DNA from: Bacteroidales bacterium UBA6346
GTDB taxonomy: Bacteria > Bacteroidota > Bacteroidia > Bacteroidales > UBA932
Assembly (NCBI GenBank): GCA_002438905.1
Contig: DJSA01000064.1
Coordinates: forward strand, 1-18,158
DNA length: 18,158 nt
Direction: 5' to 3'
Position 1 is the first letter of the stretch. Each line of letters opens with the position of its first letter. A model generated the notes under the pieces. That model was not told the DNA's origin, did no database searches, and worked only from the letters and a program-made list of their open reading frames with translations. Both the position numbers and the translations under genes were made by a program. Positions 7,707 through 15,599 of the stretch are shown piece by piece.

Positions 7707-10697
7707 ATGAACAGATTTTTATCTATTTTAACGGGATTGATGACGTTGTTCTTCATATCCCCATCCCTATCCGCCCAAAGCGGGTATGGCGTTAAAGGTA
7801 CTGTCGTGGACGGGACAGGAGCCCCTGTGATTGGGGCAACGGTCATGCAGCGCGGCACCTCTAACGGAGTCTCTACTGATATTGACGGAAATTTCTCATT
7901 TTCCGTAGAATCAGCCGAATCTGTCGTTGAGGTGAGTTGTATAGGTTACACGACACAGTCTTTTGTGGCATCTGCGGTTCCTGCGAGAATCATCCTTGCA
8001 GAGGATTCCGTGCTTCTTGACGATGTTGTCGTCATCGGCTACGGCACAGTGAAGAAAAGTGACATGACGGGTTCCGTGGCGGCAATAAAGGCCGAGGACG
8101 TCAATCGCGGTGCAGTCACTTCTCCGAGCGCGATGCTTGTCGGCAAGGTTTCCGGCCTCAATATCACGCCGGCCAACGGGCAGCCTGGAGCCTCCTCTAC
8201 AATAAGAATCCGTGGGGCGGCATCACTTACGGCATCCAATGACCCTCTGATTGTCATCGACGGCGTTCCCGTGACGAAGGATGGGGGAGCGGGAATGGGC
8301 GATCCTCTCGCGACTGTCAATCCGAATGACATAGAGTCCTACTCTGTTCTCAAGGATGCGTCCGCAACAGCAATCTACGGATCACGCGCATCCAACGGTG
8401 TGATTATCATCACGACCAAGAAGGGCAGCGGCAGCGGTCTTCATGTCGGCTACAGCGGCAGCGTTTCCCTCAAGCAGAACAAGGATGTCATCAAGATGAT
8501 GGACGGAGACCAGTTCTTCAACTACATTCAGGAATACCGTCCGGAAGCAGCGAACCTTCTCGGAGTTGACGGCACAACCTACAACACCGACTGGCAGAAG
8601 CAGGTCTACCGTCTCGGGATAAACACGGACCATAACATAAGTCTTTATTCCGGCGGCATCGTTCCGTTCCGTGTCAGCTTGGGCTACAACCTTGACCAGG
8701 CTACGATCAAGGTCGGAGACAACCAACGAGGCAACATTGACGTGAGCCTTTCTCCGAAATTCTTTGACAATCACCTGTCAATCAACCTGAATGCCAAGGG
8801 CGTATATCAGCGTACGAACTGGGCCAACAACCCTGTCGGGAATGCCCTCTCGTTTGATCCGACCAAACCTATATACTTCACTGACGCCGATGGCAATATT
8901 GACAAGTCAAAGATATCCAACGGCTATTGGAACTGGTTCAGTGCCGGAGTTCCTAACACAATGGCGGGAGCCAATCCTCTTTCGACCGTTTATGATTACG
9001 TAAATTACGGGGACACTTTCCGTGGAGTCGGCAACCTCCAGATTGATTACCGGATTCATGGTTTTGAAGCGTTGAGGGCAAACATCAATCTTGGTATGGA
9101 TATGGCGAAGACGAATGGTACCAAGTACAATGAGACCGGCACCCGAGGCTCGCTTACCAGCGCTCCTGACCTCTACGAGAAGTATGTGAATTTCAACAAG
9201 AACATGCTGCTGGAGACCTATCTTGACTATAACGAGACATGGGGCAAGCACAATTTCAACGCGATGGCCGGCTATTCCTGGCAGCATAATTACGTGAAGT
9301 ACGACAACTCTCAGTATTACAACAACGACAGGGAGACCGAATACTACATTGCACCAACCAATGCAAAAGAGTACTACCTGATTTCGTTCTTCGGCCGCCT
9401 CAACTACAATTATGACTCGCGGTATCTCTTCACTTTTACCGCACGTGGCGATGCATCCAGCCGTTTCTCGCCCTCAAACCGTTGGGGCTTCTTCCCTTCG
9501 GCGGCCTTTGCATGGAATGTCGCGAACGAGGAATTTCTGAAAGACACCAAGTCCGTTTCCGCACTCAAATTCCGTCTCGGCTGGGGACGTACGGGACAGC
9601 AGGACATCGGAGACGACTATTATCCGTACATCGCAAGGTATTACGAATCCTCATCCGTGACTATGCAGTATCCGATGGGACCCGACGGAAAGACCTATAA
9701 CCTTCTTTCGCCTCTGGCATACAACCCGAACATCAAGTGGGAGACTACCGAGACCTACAATGTCGGACTGGACTTCGGTTTTCTCGGAGACAGGATTACC
9801 GGTACTGTTGAGGCCTATTACCGCAACACATTTGATCTTCTCAACAACATTTCCATCCCTCTCGGCTCGAATTTCGGAAAAGAGGTTATTTCAAACATCG
9901 GAACGATGGTCAATAAGGGCATAGAGCTTTCGGCCAACTTAATACCTGTTCAGAAGAAGGACTGGAATTGGGAAATCGGTGGAAACATCACTTTCCAGGA
10001 TGTGAAGATCACAAAACTGACCAACAGCGATGACACATACCTCGGTGTTGAGACTGGTGCCTCGATGGGCTCCAACGTCGGCTTCAGTTCGCTTCATCGT
10101 GCCGGTTTCTCTCCGTACACCTATTATCTGTACGAACAGCTCTACGATGCGGAAGGCAATCCGGTGCAGAACGGTCTTGTTGATCGCAACGGCGATGGCA
10201 AGATCAATTCTGAAGACCGCTATATGACAGGATGCAGCGCGACGCCGTGGGCATACTACGGTCTCAGCACACAGCTACGCTACAAGAACTGGGACTTCGG
10301 CATCAACGGACACGGTGCCATCGGTGCGGAACTCATAAACAAGACAGCCATGGGATACGCATCATCATATAGCGACGACTGGACAAAGGGATATATAAAC
10401 AACCTCTGCCCGAAATGGCTCCTTCCAGATTGGCATGCCGCTGTCAGCGAGGCACAGAAATATTCTGATCTGTGGATTGAGGATGCCTCATTCTTCAAGA
10501 TTGACGACATCAACCTCGGCTATACATTTAATCTGAAGAACAATCTCAAGATACGTCTTGCCGGTTCTGTCCAGAATGTATGCACTTTCACAAAATATTC
10601 GGGTCTTGACCCGGAAATAGGAAACATCGATGGCGTGGATACTCAGATTTATCCTCGTCCTCGGCTCTACACTCTTCGTCTTAACATCACATTCTAA
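7707..10697 (+). CDS. susC: SusC/RagA-family TonB-dependent outer-membrane transporter
   Basis: A 996-residue outer-membrane importer that forms a lidded complex with SusD and takes up oligosaccharides with energy from TonB-ExbBD. Residues 1 to about 24 are a signal peptide ending SLSAQS. Residues about 27-100 are the carboxypeptidase-regulatory-like N-terminal extension (GTVVDGTGAPVIGATV). A TonB box follows, DDVVVIGYG at 105-113. The plug runs to about 240 and contains the SusC signature LKDASATAIYGSRASNGVI (215-233). The beta-barrel follows and ends in the usual aromatic strand LYTLRLNITF. Length is normal for the family. It lies 37 bp after the transporter gene and 17 bp before susD. Starch specificity comes from the neighbours (SusE/F-type modules, amylase, MalQ), not from this sequence alone. 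Confidence 0.96.
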   Translation: MNRFLSILTGLMTLFFISPSLSAQSGYGVKGTVVDGTGAPVIGATVMQRGTSNGVSTDIDGNFSFSVESAESVVEVSCIGYTTQSFVASAVPARIILAEDSVLLDDVVVIGYGTVKKSDMTGSVAAIKAEDVNRGAVTSPSAMLVGKVSGLNITPANGQPGASSTIRIRGAASLTASNDPLIVIDGVPVTKDGGAGMGDPLATVNPNDIESYSVLKDASATAIYGSRASNGVIIITTKKGSGSGLHVGYSGSVSLKQNKDVIKMMDGDQFFNYIQEYRPEAANLLGVDGTTYNTDWQKQVYRLGINTDHNISLYSGGIVPFRVSLGYNLDQATIKVGDNQRGNIDVSLSPKFFDNHLSINLNAKGVYQRTNWANNPVGNALSFDPTKPIYFTDADGNIDKSKISNGYWNWFSAGVPNTMAGANPLSTVYDYVNYGDTFRGVGNLQIDYRIHGFEALRANINLGMDMAKTNGTKYNETGTRGSLTSAPDLYEKYVNFNKNMLLETYLDYNETWGKHNFNAMAGYSWQHNYVKYDNSQYYNNDRETEYYIAPTNAKEYYLISFFGRLNYNYDSRYLFTFTARGDASSRFSPSNRWGFFPSAAFAWNVANEEFLKDTKSVSALKFRLGWGRTGQQDIGDDYYPYIARYYESSSVTMQYPMGPDGKTYNLLSPLAYNPNIKWETTETYNVGLDFGFLGDRITGTVEAYYRNTFDLLNNISIPLGSNFGKEVISNIGTMVNKGIELSANLIPVQKKDWNWEIGGNITFQDVKITKLTNSDDTYLGVETGASMGSNVGFSSLHRAGFSPYTYYLYEQLYDAEGNPVQNGLVDRNGDGKINSEDRYMTGCSATPWAYYGLSTQLRYKNWDFGINGHGAIGAELINKTAMGYASSYSDDWTKGYINNLCPKWLLPDWHAAVSEAQKYSDLWIEDASFFKIDDINLGYTFNLKNNLKIRLAGSVQNVCTFTKYSGLDPEIGNIDGVDTQIYPRPRLYTLRLNITF

Positions 10698-10698
10698 G

Positions 10699-10705
10699 AA
10701 GGAGG
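10699..10705 (+). promoter_or_regulatory. strong Shine-Dalgarno sequence before susD
   Basis: AAGGAGG ends nine bases before the ATG at 10715. Most other starts in this window have no such match, as usual in Bacteroidetes, where ribosomes make little use of Shine-Dalgarno pairing. It supports the start chosen for susD. Confidence 0.6.
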
Positions 10706-10714
10706 AACAATAAT

Positions 10715-12385
10715 ATGAAAATTATAAGCAGAATATTCATAATTTCGGTTTCGGCAGTCCTTTTCTCGTCATGTCTCAAGGACTTGGACACGCTTCCTCT
10801 GAACTCGACGGACTTCACGTCTGAGAATGCGTATGCCGATGAAAACAGCTATCTCAAGTCTCTTTCCTACATCAACGGCTATTATATGCTTGTCGGACAG
10901 GATGACCCGGGAAGTAATGACCTCGGCTTTTCAGACTCTGGACAGTCGGAGTTCCTGAGGCAGTGGTTCAACATGAACGAGATGACATGCGACGCTCTCA
11001 AATGTGTCTGGGGAGATTCCTATCTTACGGAACTTCAGCACGACTCATGGGGCAAGGGCTCGAATGACGCGCTCGTGGCCGTTTATACCCGTGCGGTGAA
11101 GGCAATCGCGCTTGTGAATGAGTTCCTTCTCCAGACAGAGGACAGCAAGATCGAATCTCGCGGACAGGAAGAACTCAAGGAGACCATCCATGGTTATAGG
11201 GCAGAGGCTCGTTTCCATCGGGCAATGTTCTTCTATGTTCTGATGGACGAATTCGGCAATCCTCCTTTCCCTATGCCAGAGAATATTGGAGGCGAGAATC
11301 CGAAGCGCATTACACGCCCTGAACTTTTCCAGTGGCTTGAGACAGAACTTCTCGATCTGGGTTCTGAGACGAGTGCCATGCCGGAGAAAGGCTCGGTGCC
11401 TTACCCGCGGCCGACTAAGGGCTCCGTATGGGCACTGCTCAGCCGAATGTATCTAAATGCTGAGGTCTACACCGGAACCGCGAGATGGCAGGAGGCCAAG
11501 GATGCCGCGAAAAAAGTAATTGAGATGGGCTATTCAATCCACACTCCGTACTCTGATTTGTTCCGTCAGGACAACACGGAAACCGGCGCGGCTGCAGAGG
11601 AGTTCATATTTGCCGTCGCATACGACAGAGTCTCTACGCAGAGCTGGGGCGGAACTACCACTTTCACTTCCGCATCCCTCAATGAGGCTGCGAATATTAA
11701 GCTCGGAGCGGAATTCGGTCTTGCGAAGATAAACGGGGAGAACTGGGCCGGCTACCATGTGCCGGATGATTATGTCGCGCGTTTCCAGCTCAATGGTGTC
11801 GTTTGGGAAAATCCGGACAATGCTTTCGGATATGATAGGGCAACCAGCGACAAGCGCGCATTCTTCACGAATTATGGCTCAAAGAAGGACTTCAGCGAAA
11901 GTGATATGGCGACAGGTTGGATGTGCTGGAAATTCTGCGGCCTTGATTCCAAGGATAAGCTTGCGCAGTATGACGGTGTCGCGGGACAATGGAAAATCTC
12001 TTCAGCGGACATGCCTATATTCCGCCTTGCCGAGATGTATCTCAACTATGCGGAGGCGGATGCCCGTCTTAACGGAGGGGTCGTGACGGAAACTGCTGCG
12101 AAGGAGTATGTCAAGGAACTCCGTGATCGTGCGGGTGTCTCAATGCCGTCTGAGATTGATCTTGAATGGCTGCTGGACGAAAGGGCTCGTGAATTTATGT
12201 GGGAGGGACACCGTCGCGTGGACCTTATCCGCTTCGGAAAGTTCACGGATGTAAACTACCCATGGACTCTCAAGGGCGGCCTCATGAGCGGAAGAATTGC
12301 TATTCCGGCATACAAGACAATATTCCCGATCATCCAGAGTGATCTCAGCTCAAACAGCAACCTCAGGCAGAATGACGGTTATTAG
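10715..12385 (+). CDS. susD: SusD/RagB-family glycan-binding surface lipoprotein
   Basis: A 556-residue lipoprotein that caps the SusC barrel and binds glycan. The signal peptide ends at lipobox VLFSSC with C20 as the lipid-attachment site. The N-terminal part carries helical TPR-like repeats: AEARFHRAMFFYVLMDEFGNP (residues 163-183) and KGSVWALLSRMYLNAEVY (235-252). The C-terminal hallmark motifs are present: MPIFRLAEMYLNYAEADAR (433-451) and LLDERAREFMWEGHRRVDLIRF (486-507). W99, Y303 and W311 could correspond to the aromatic arc that binds starch in the Bacteroides thetaiotaomicron SusD, but I have not aligned them. The gene begins 17 bp after susC and 29 bp precede the next gene. Length is typical. 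Confidence 0.95.
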   Translation: MKIISRIFIISVSAVLFSSCLKDLDTLPLNSTDFTSENAYADENSYLKSLSYINGYYMLVGQDDPGSNDLGFSDSGQSEFLRQWFNMNEMTCDALKCVWGDSYLTELQHDSWGKGSNDALVAVYTRAVKAIALVNEFLLQTEDSKIESRGQEELKETIHGYRAEARFHRAMFFYVLMDEFGNPPFPMPENIGGENPKRITRPELFQWLETELLDLGSETSAMPEKGSVPYPRPTKGSVWALLSRMYLNAEVYTGTARWQEAKDAAKKVIEMGYSIHTPYSDLFRQDNTETGAAAEEFIFAVAYDRVSTQSWGGTTTFTSASLNEAANIKLGAEFGLAKINGENWAGYHVPDDYVARFQLNGVVWENPDNAFGYDRATSDKRAFFTNYGSKKDFSESDMATGWMCWKFCGLDSKDKLAQYDGVAGQWKISSADMPIFRLAEMYLNYAEADARLNGGVVTETAAKEYVKELRDRAGVSMPSEIDLEWLLDERAREFMWEGHRRVDLIRFGKFTDVNYPWTLKGGLMSGRIAIPAYKTIFPIIQSDLSSNSNLRQNDGY

Positions 12386-12414
12386 CAGATTGAAAACAGT
12401 TTAAATCAGAAAGT

Positions 12415-13494
12415 ATGAAATCGTTGAAATATATGGCAGCAGCTGCCGTTGCGGCTGTTCTGGCGGCTTCTTGTACGCTGGATTTGCCCAGGACGCAGAT
12501 CCTTCCGGAAGGGGATATGACGGCACCGGTTCTCAATCCGGTTCCGAATGTCATCTCTGATGCCAACACCACCAAAGTCGAGCAGGTGGACTTCACCTGG
12601 TCAGCGGCAGATTTCGGGGCAAGCACGGAAATTCTCTATTCCGTGTATGTTCAGCTCGGAGAGAAGACCGCCCTTGTCGGACAAAATTACAAGAATTCCC
12701 TCAGCTGTCTCAAGGGTGATCTCGTGGGACTGATATGCAGCTCACTCTTGGGGGAAAAGAATACGACTCTGACGGTTGAAGCCTATGTGAAGGCGGAACT
12801 CAACGGGGTTATAGGAATGCCGGAGCTGGTTTCGGACAAGGTCTCGTTTTCTGTATACACCTATCTTCCTCCGAAGAACACCATCTGGCTTCCTGGAAAA
12901 TATCAGGGCTGGAGCCAATTTGGAACAGAAATCATAGAGAAGGAGGCAGGTACGGGCATTTACCGGATTCTTGTCGACGTGTCGAATACGGAAGAGACTC
13001 CATACTACTTCAAGATTGTTGACGAGGGCAAGAACTGGGTCGGCATGAATGACGGCTACAAACCATCCGGATGGGACATCGCCAATCCTGCGGACAAGGA
13101 CGGGAACTTCTCCGTTGATGAGTCCAGCCCGATTGTTTGGCTGACAATCAACACCAAGAAGAAGACCGTCGAGAAGGAGACAGTTTCTAAGGTTGCGCTT
13201 ATCGGCGACTTCAATGAATGGAAAGAGGATGCTGAACCTGAGTTCAAGTATAATGCGGCGAAAAATGTGTGGGAGTCGCCGGTCATCAGCTTCACGGAAG
13301 GCAAGGAATGGCTTGTGAGGTTGAACGGCAGCTGGGACCACAAGTATGGAAGTGCCGTTGCGACAACCGACGTGGAAGGCGGCTATGAAATAACCAAAGG
13401 CGGTGACAACATTCCGGCTCCTGGAACCGGCAATTACATTGTCCGTCTCCATGCGAACAGGACTCCTATTGTCGTGACGTATGAAAAACAATAA
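12415..13494 (+). CDS. susE: SusE-like starch-binding surface lipoprotein
   Basis: A 359-residue surface lipoprotein with lipobox VLAASC (C20). Residues about 36-150 are a SusE-type Fn3-like domain (VEQVDFTWSAADFGASTEILYSVYV). Two starch-binding modules follow. Module A (about 155-256) opens with TIWLPGKYQGW. Module B (about 257-359) opens with ALIGDFNEWK and contains LVRLNGSWDHKYG, the pattern of the C-terminal modules of SusE/SusF. Its presumed role is to hold starch at the cell surface near the SusC/D complex and the amylase. The characterised SusE also has one Fn3-like and two binding domains, so the layout is normal. Twelve bp separate it from the next gene, to which it is clearly related. 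Confidence 0.9.
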   Translation: MKSLKYMAAAAVAAVLAASCTLDLPRTQILPEGDMTAPVLNPVPNVISDANTTKVEQVDFTWSAADFGASTEILYSVYVQLGEKTALVGQNYKNSLSCLKGDLVGLICSSLLGEKNTTLTVEAYVKAELNGVIGMPELVSDKVSFSVYTYLPPKNTIWLPGKYQGWSQFGTEIIEKEAGTGIYRILVDVSNTEETPYYFKIVDEGKNWVGMNDGYKPSGWDIANPADKDGNFSVDESSPIVWLTINTKKKTVEKETVSKVALIGDFNEWKEDAEPEFKYNAAKNVWESPVISFTEGKEWLVRLNGSWDHKYGSAVATTDVEGGYEITKGGDNIPAPGTGNYIVRLHANRTPIVVTYEKQ

Positions 13495-13506
13495 AAAGTT
13501 TGACTT

Positions 13507-15513
13507 ATGAGATTCATTAAAAAAATAATGGCAGTTTCCGCCGCGGTCATTGCGGCGGTTGCCTGCTCCATCGTCAGCGAAGACACGTTCTCGAAGAGTC
13601 CTGTCGCTCCTGTGCTGGATGCGCATTCCGACATCCTCATAACTGACGGAACCAAAGCAGAGACGGTGACATTCACCTGGACGGCGGCCCGTTTCATAGA
13701 GGCGGAAGAATATCTGTATAATCTGTATGTCCGGAGCGGAGAAAAGGATGCCCTTCTTGCAGAAGGCATCGGTGCAACCTGGTGGTCAGTCTCCAAAGAG
13801 GAACTCAGGGCATTCCTCAAGGATGGCTTTGAACTGGAAAAGAACACGACGCATGCGCTGTCGTTCTATCTGACCATTGCTGATAGTGACGGAAATGTAT
13901 ACACTTCCGAGCCTCTTGCCGTCAAGGTCTATTTCTACGATGATGCCGTGCCTTCCGTTGCGAAGGCGGCTACAGAAGATGTCGTTCTTGACAAAGAAAA
14001 CCCTGGAGGAGAACTTGCACTATTGTCTTGGACTGCCGCAAGGCTTGTCTATGGAGAAAAGGTTACTTACAAGGTGACCGTGGCCTACGGGGACAAGGCC
14101 GAGACTGTCTTGGCAGAGGGCATAGACGGCACTTCTTACACGACTACGGTTGACGCATTCAACGAGGCCGTAATCGCGGCCGGAGCTCCGGAAGGAGTGG
14201 AGTCCGAACTGAAGATGAAAGTCTATGCCTGCTGTGAAAGCATTCCTGACGGAGTCGCGTCAAATGAGCTGAAAATAAATGTTACCACCTACATTGCCAC
14301 ATTCCCTGAAAAGATGTGGGTTCCGGGAAGCCACCAAGGATGGGATCCTGCAACGGCTCCGACCCTTTCTGTCTCAAAGAACGTGAAGGGCTTGTATCAG
14401 GGCTTTGTGGATCTTACCACAGCAGATGCCGCAGATGTCTCGTTCAAGTTCAGTCCTGCTCCGAAATGGGAAGGCGATTTTTACTTCGAGGATGTGCTCG
14501 TAAAGACTGTCGGTGAAACTCTGACATTTGCCTATGCCGAATCGAGCAAGATTGCAGCAGGCCAGGATAACATTACGGTTCCTTCCGGACTCTACTACAT
14601 AAAACTTGACAAGAAGTTCGGAACGCTTAACATGGTTCAGGTCAAGAACCTTGAACTTATCGGCGATTTCGCGGCTTCAGGCTGGAATACCGGCATTAAA
14701 ATGACGAGGGACGGCGCGAATTGGGTCGCTCCGCAGGAACTTGAACTCAAGAATGGGGAAGAGTTGAAGATCCGCTTCAATTCTGACTGGACCTACTCGT
14801 TCGGAGGTAAGCTTGGCAATGTTGCATTTAGGGGCGATAACATTGTGTTCGACAAGCCTGACGGAACTTACAGGCTGACTTTCAACGCATCGACGTCGGA
14901 CTTTACCATCGATGTCATGGATGTGAACATGCCTGACTATCTCGTGATTGCCGGTGATTATTCCGGTCATGACTGGAAGCCGGCTGAAGATATGAGGATA
15001 TGGCTTAAAGACTCATCGACAGGTCTATATAAGGGCTACGCAACGATGTATGGAGCCACCTATGGGTTCAAGTTCGTGAAGACGGATGTCTGGTATGGTC
15101 ATACGGCAGTGGACGGAGGTATCTATTCCCTCATTGAAGGCGATGAAGGCAAGAATCTCACCATTGAGGACGGCTCCTACTATTGGGAAGTCAGCCTTAG
15201 TGAGATGACTGCAAAGTCCGTCAAGATTGAGACCGCCGGCATCATCGGCTCATTTGAGGCTTCTAAATGGGGCGCGGACATCCCGATGGCTTTCGATGAG
15301 ACTACCCTGACATGGTCGGCAGAGGTCGGGCTTAAGACCGGAGACGAGTTCAAGTTCCGTTTCAATGGGAATTGGGACTACAATCTCGGCCTGACAGACG
15401 GGAATCTTGTCCACGATGGAGGCAACATCTCTGTGGGAGCAGACGGGACATACAAGATTACTCTTGACATGGCTCATGGAGACAACCCGTCATACACGAT
15501 TGTCGCCCAATAG
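13507..15513 (+). CDS. susF: SusF-like starch-binding lipoprotein with doubled domain set
   Basis: A 668-residue surface lipoprotein, lipobox AAVAC (C20). I read two SusE-type Fn3-like domains (about 33-145 with ETVTFTWTAARF, and 148-264 with LALLSWTAARLVYGE). Four starch-binding modules follow in A-B-A-B order: A1 268-378 (MWVPGSHQGWD), B1 379-472 (ELIGDFAASGWNTGI, KIRFNSDWTYSFG), A2 475-573 (LVIAGDYSGHDWKP), B2 574-668 (GIIGSFEASKWGADI, KFRFNGNWDYNLG). B1 and B2 resemble each other and module B of the preceding protein. The known SusF has one Fn3-like and three binding domains in about 485 residues, so this one is about 180 residues longer and looks like the upstream gene's domain set taken twice. 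Its role is starch binding at the cell surface. Domain borders are read by eye. Confidence 0.87.
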   Translation: MRFIKKIMAVSAAVIAAVACSIVSEDTFSKSPVAPVLDAHSDILITDGTKAETVTFTWTAARFIEAEEYLYNLYVRSGEKDALLAEGIGATWWSVSKEELRAFLKDGFELEKNTTHALSFYLTIADSDGNVYTSEPLAVKVYFYDDAVPSVAKAATEDVVLDKENPGGELALLSWTAARLVYGEKVTYKVTVAYGDKAETVLAEGIDGTSYTTTVDAFNEAVIAAGAPEGVESELKMKVYACCESIPDGVASNELKINVTTYIATFPEKMWVPGSHQGWDPATAPTLSVSKNVKGLYQGFVDLTTADAADVSFKFSPAPKWEGDFYFEDVLVKTVGETLTFAYAESSKIAAGQDNITVPSGLYYIKLDKKFGTLNMVQVKNLELIGDFAASGWNTGIKMTRDGANWVAPQELELKNGEELKIRFNSDWTYSFGGKLGNVAFRGDNIVFDKPDGTYRLTFNASTSDFTIDVMDVNMPDYLVIAGDYSGHDWKPAEDMRIWLKDSSTGLYKGYATMYGATYGFKFVKTDVWYGHTAVDGGIYSLIEGDEGKNLTIEDGSYYWEVSLSEMTAKSVKIETAGIIGSFEASKWGADIPMAFDETTLTWSAEVGLKTGDEFKFRFNGNWDYNLGLTDGNLVHDGGNISVGADGTYKITLDMAHGDNPSYTIVAQ

Positions 15514-15534
15514 CAATTCTCAAGATTTTCATTT

Positions 15535-15577
15535 AGGGTAGGCCTCTCTGGCCTGCCCTTTGGCGCTTAAGTAAGCG
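15535..15577 (+). terminator. two consecutive hairpins between susF and the amylase gene (weak terminator or processing site)
   Basis: Bases 15535-15544 pair with 15550-15559 (A+GGGTAGGCC / GGCCTGCCC+T, one G-T pair, loop TCTCT). Five bases later CGCTTA at 15564-15569 pairs with TAAGCG at 15572-15577 around a tight loop. The first stem is followed by only three T and the second by TTAAAAA, so neither is a strong intrinsic terminator. They occupy the longest gap in the operon (15514-15599), so partial termination or RNA processing that lowers or separates amylase expression is plausible. Confidence 0.45.
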
Positions 15578-15599
15578 TTAAAAATAAGTTGAACTAAAG

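Noticed and set aside
12742..13626. 294-codon open frame on the minus strand opposite the SusE-like gene
   Set aside because: It overlaps two clear lipoprotein genes and shows no signal peptide, domain or plausible composition.
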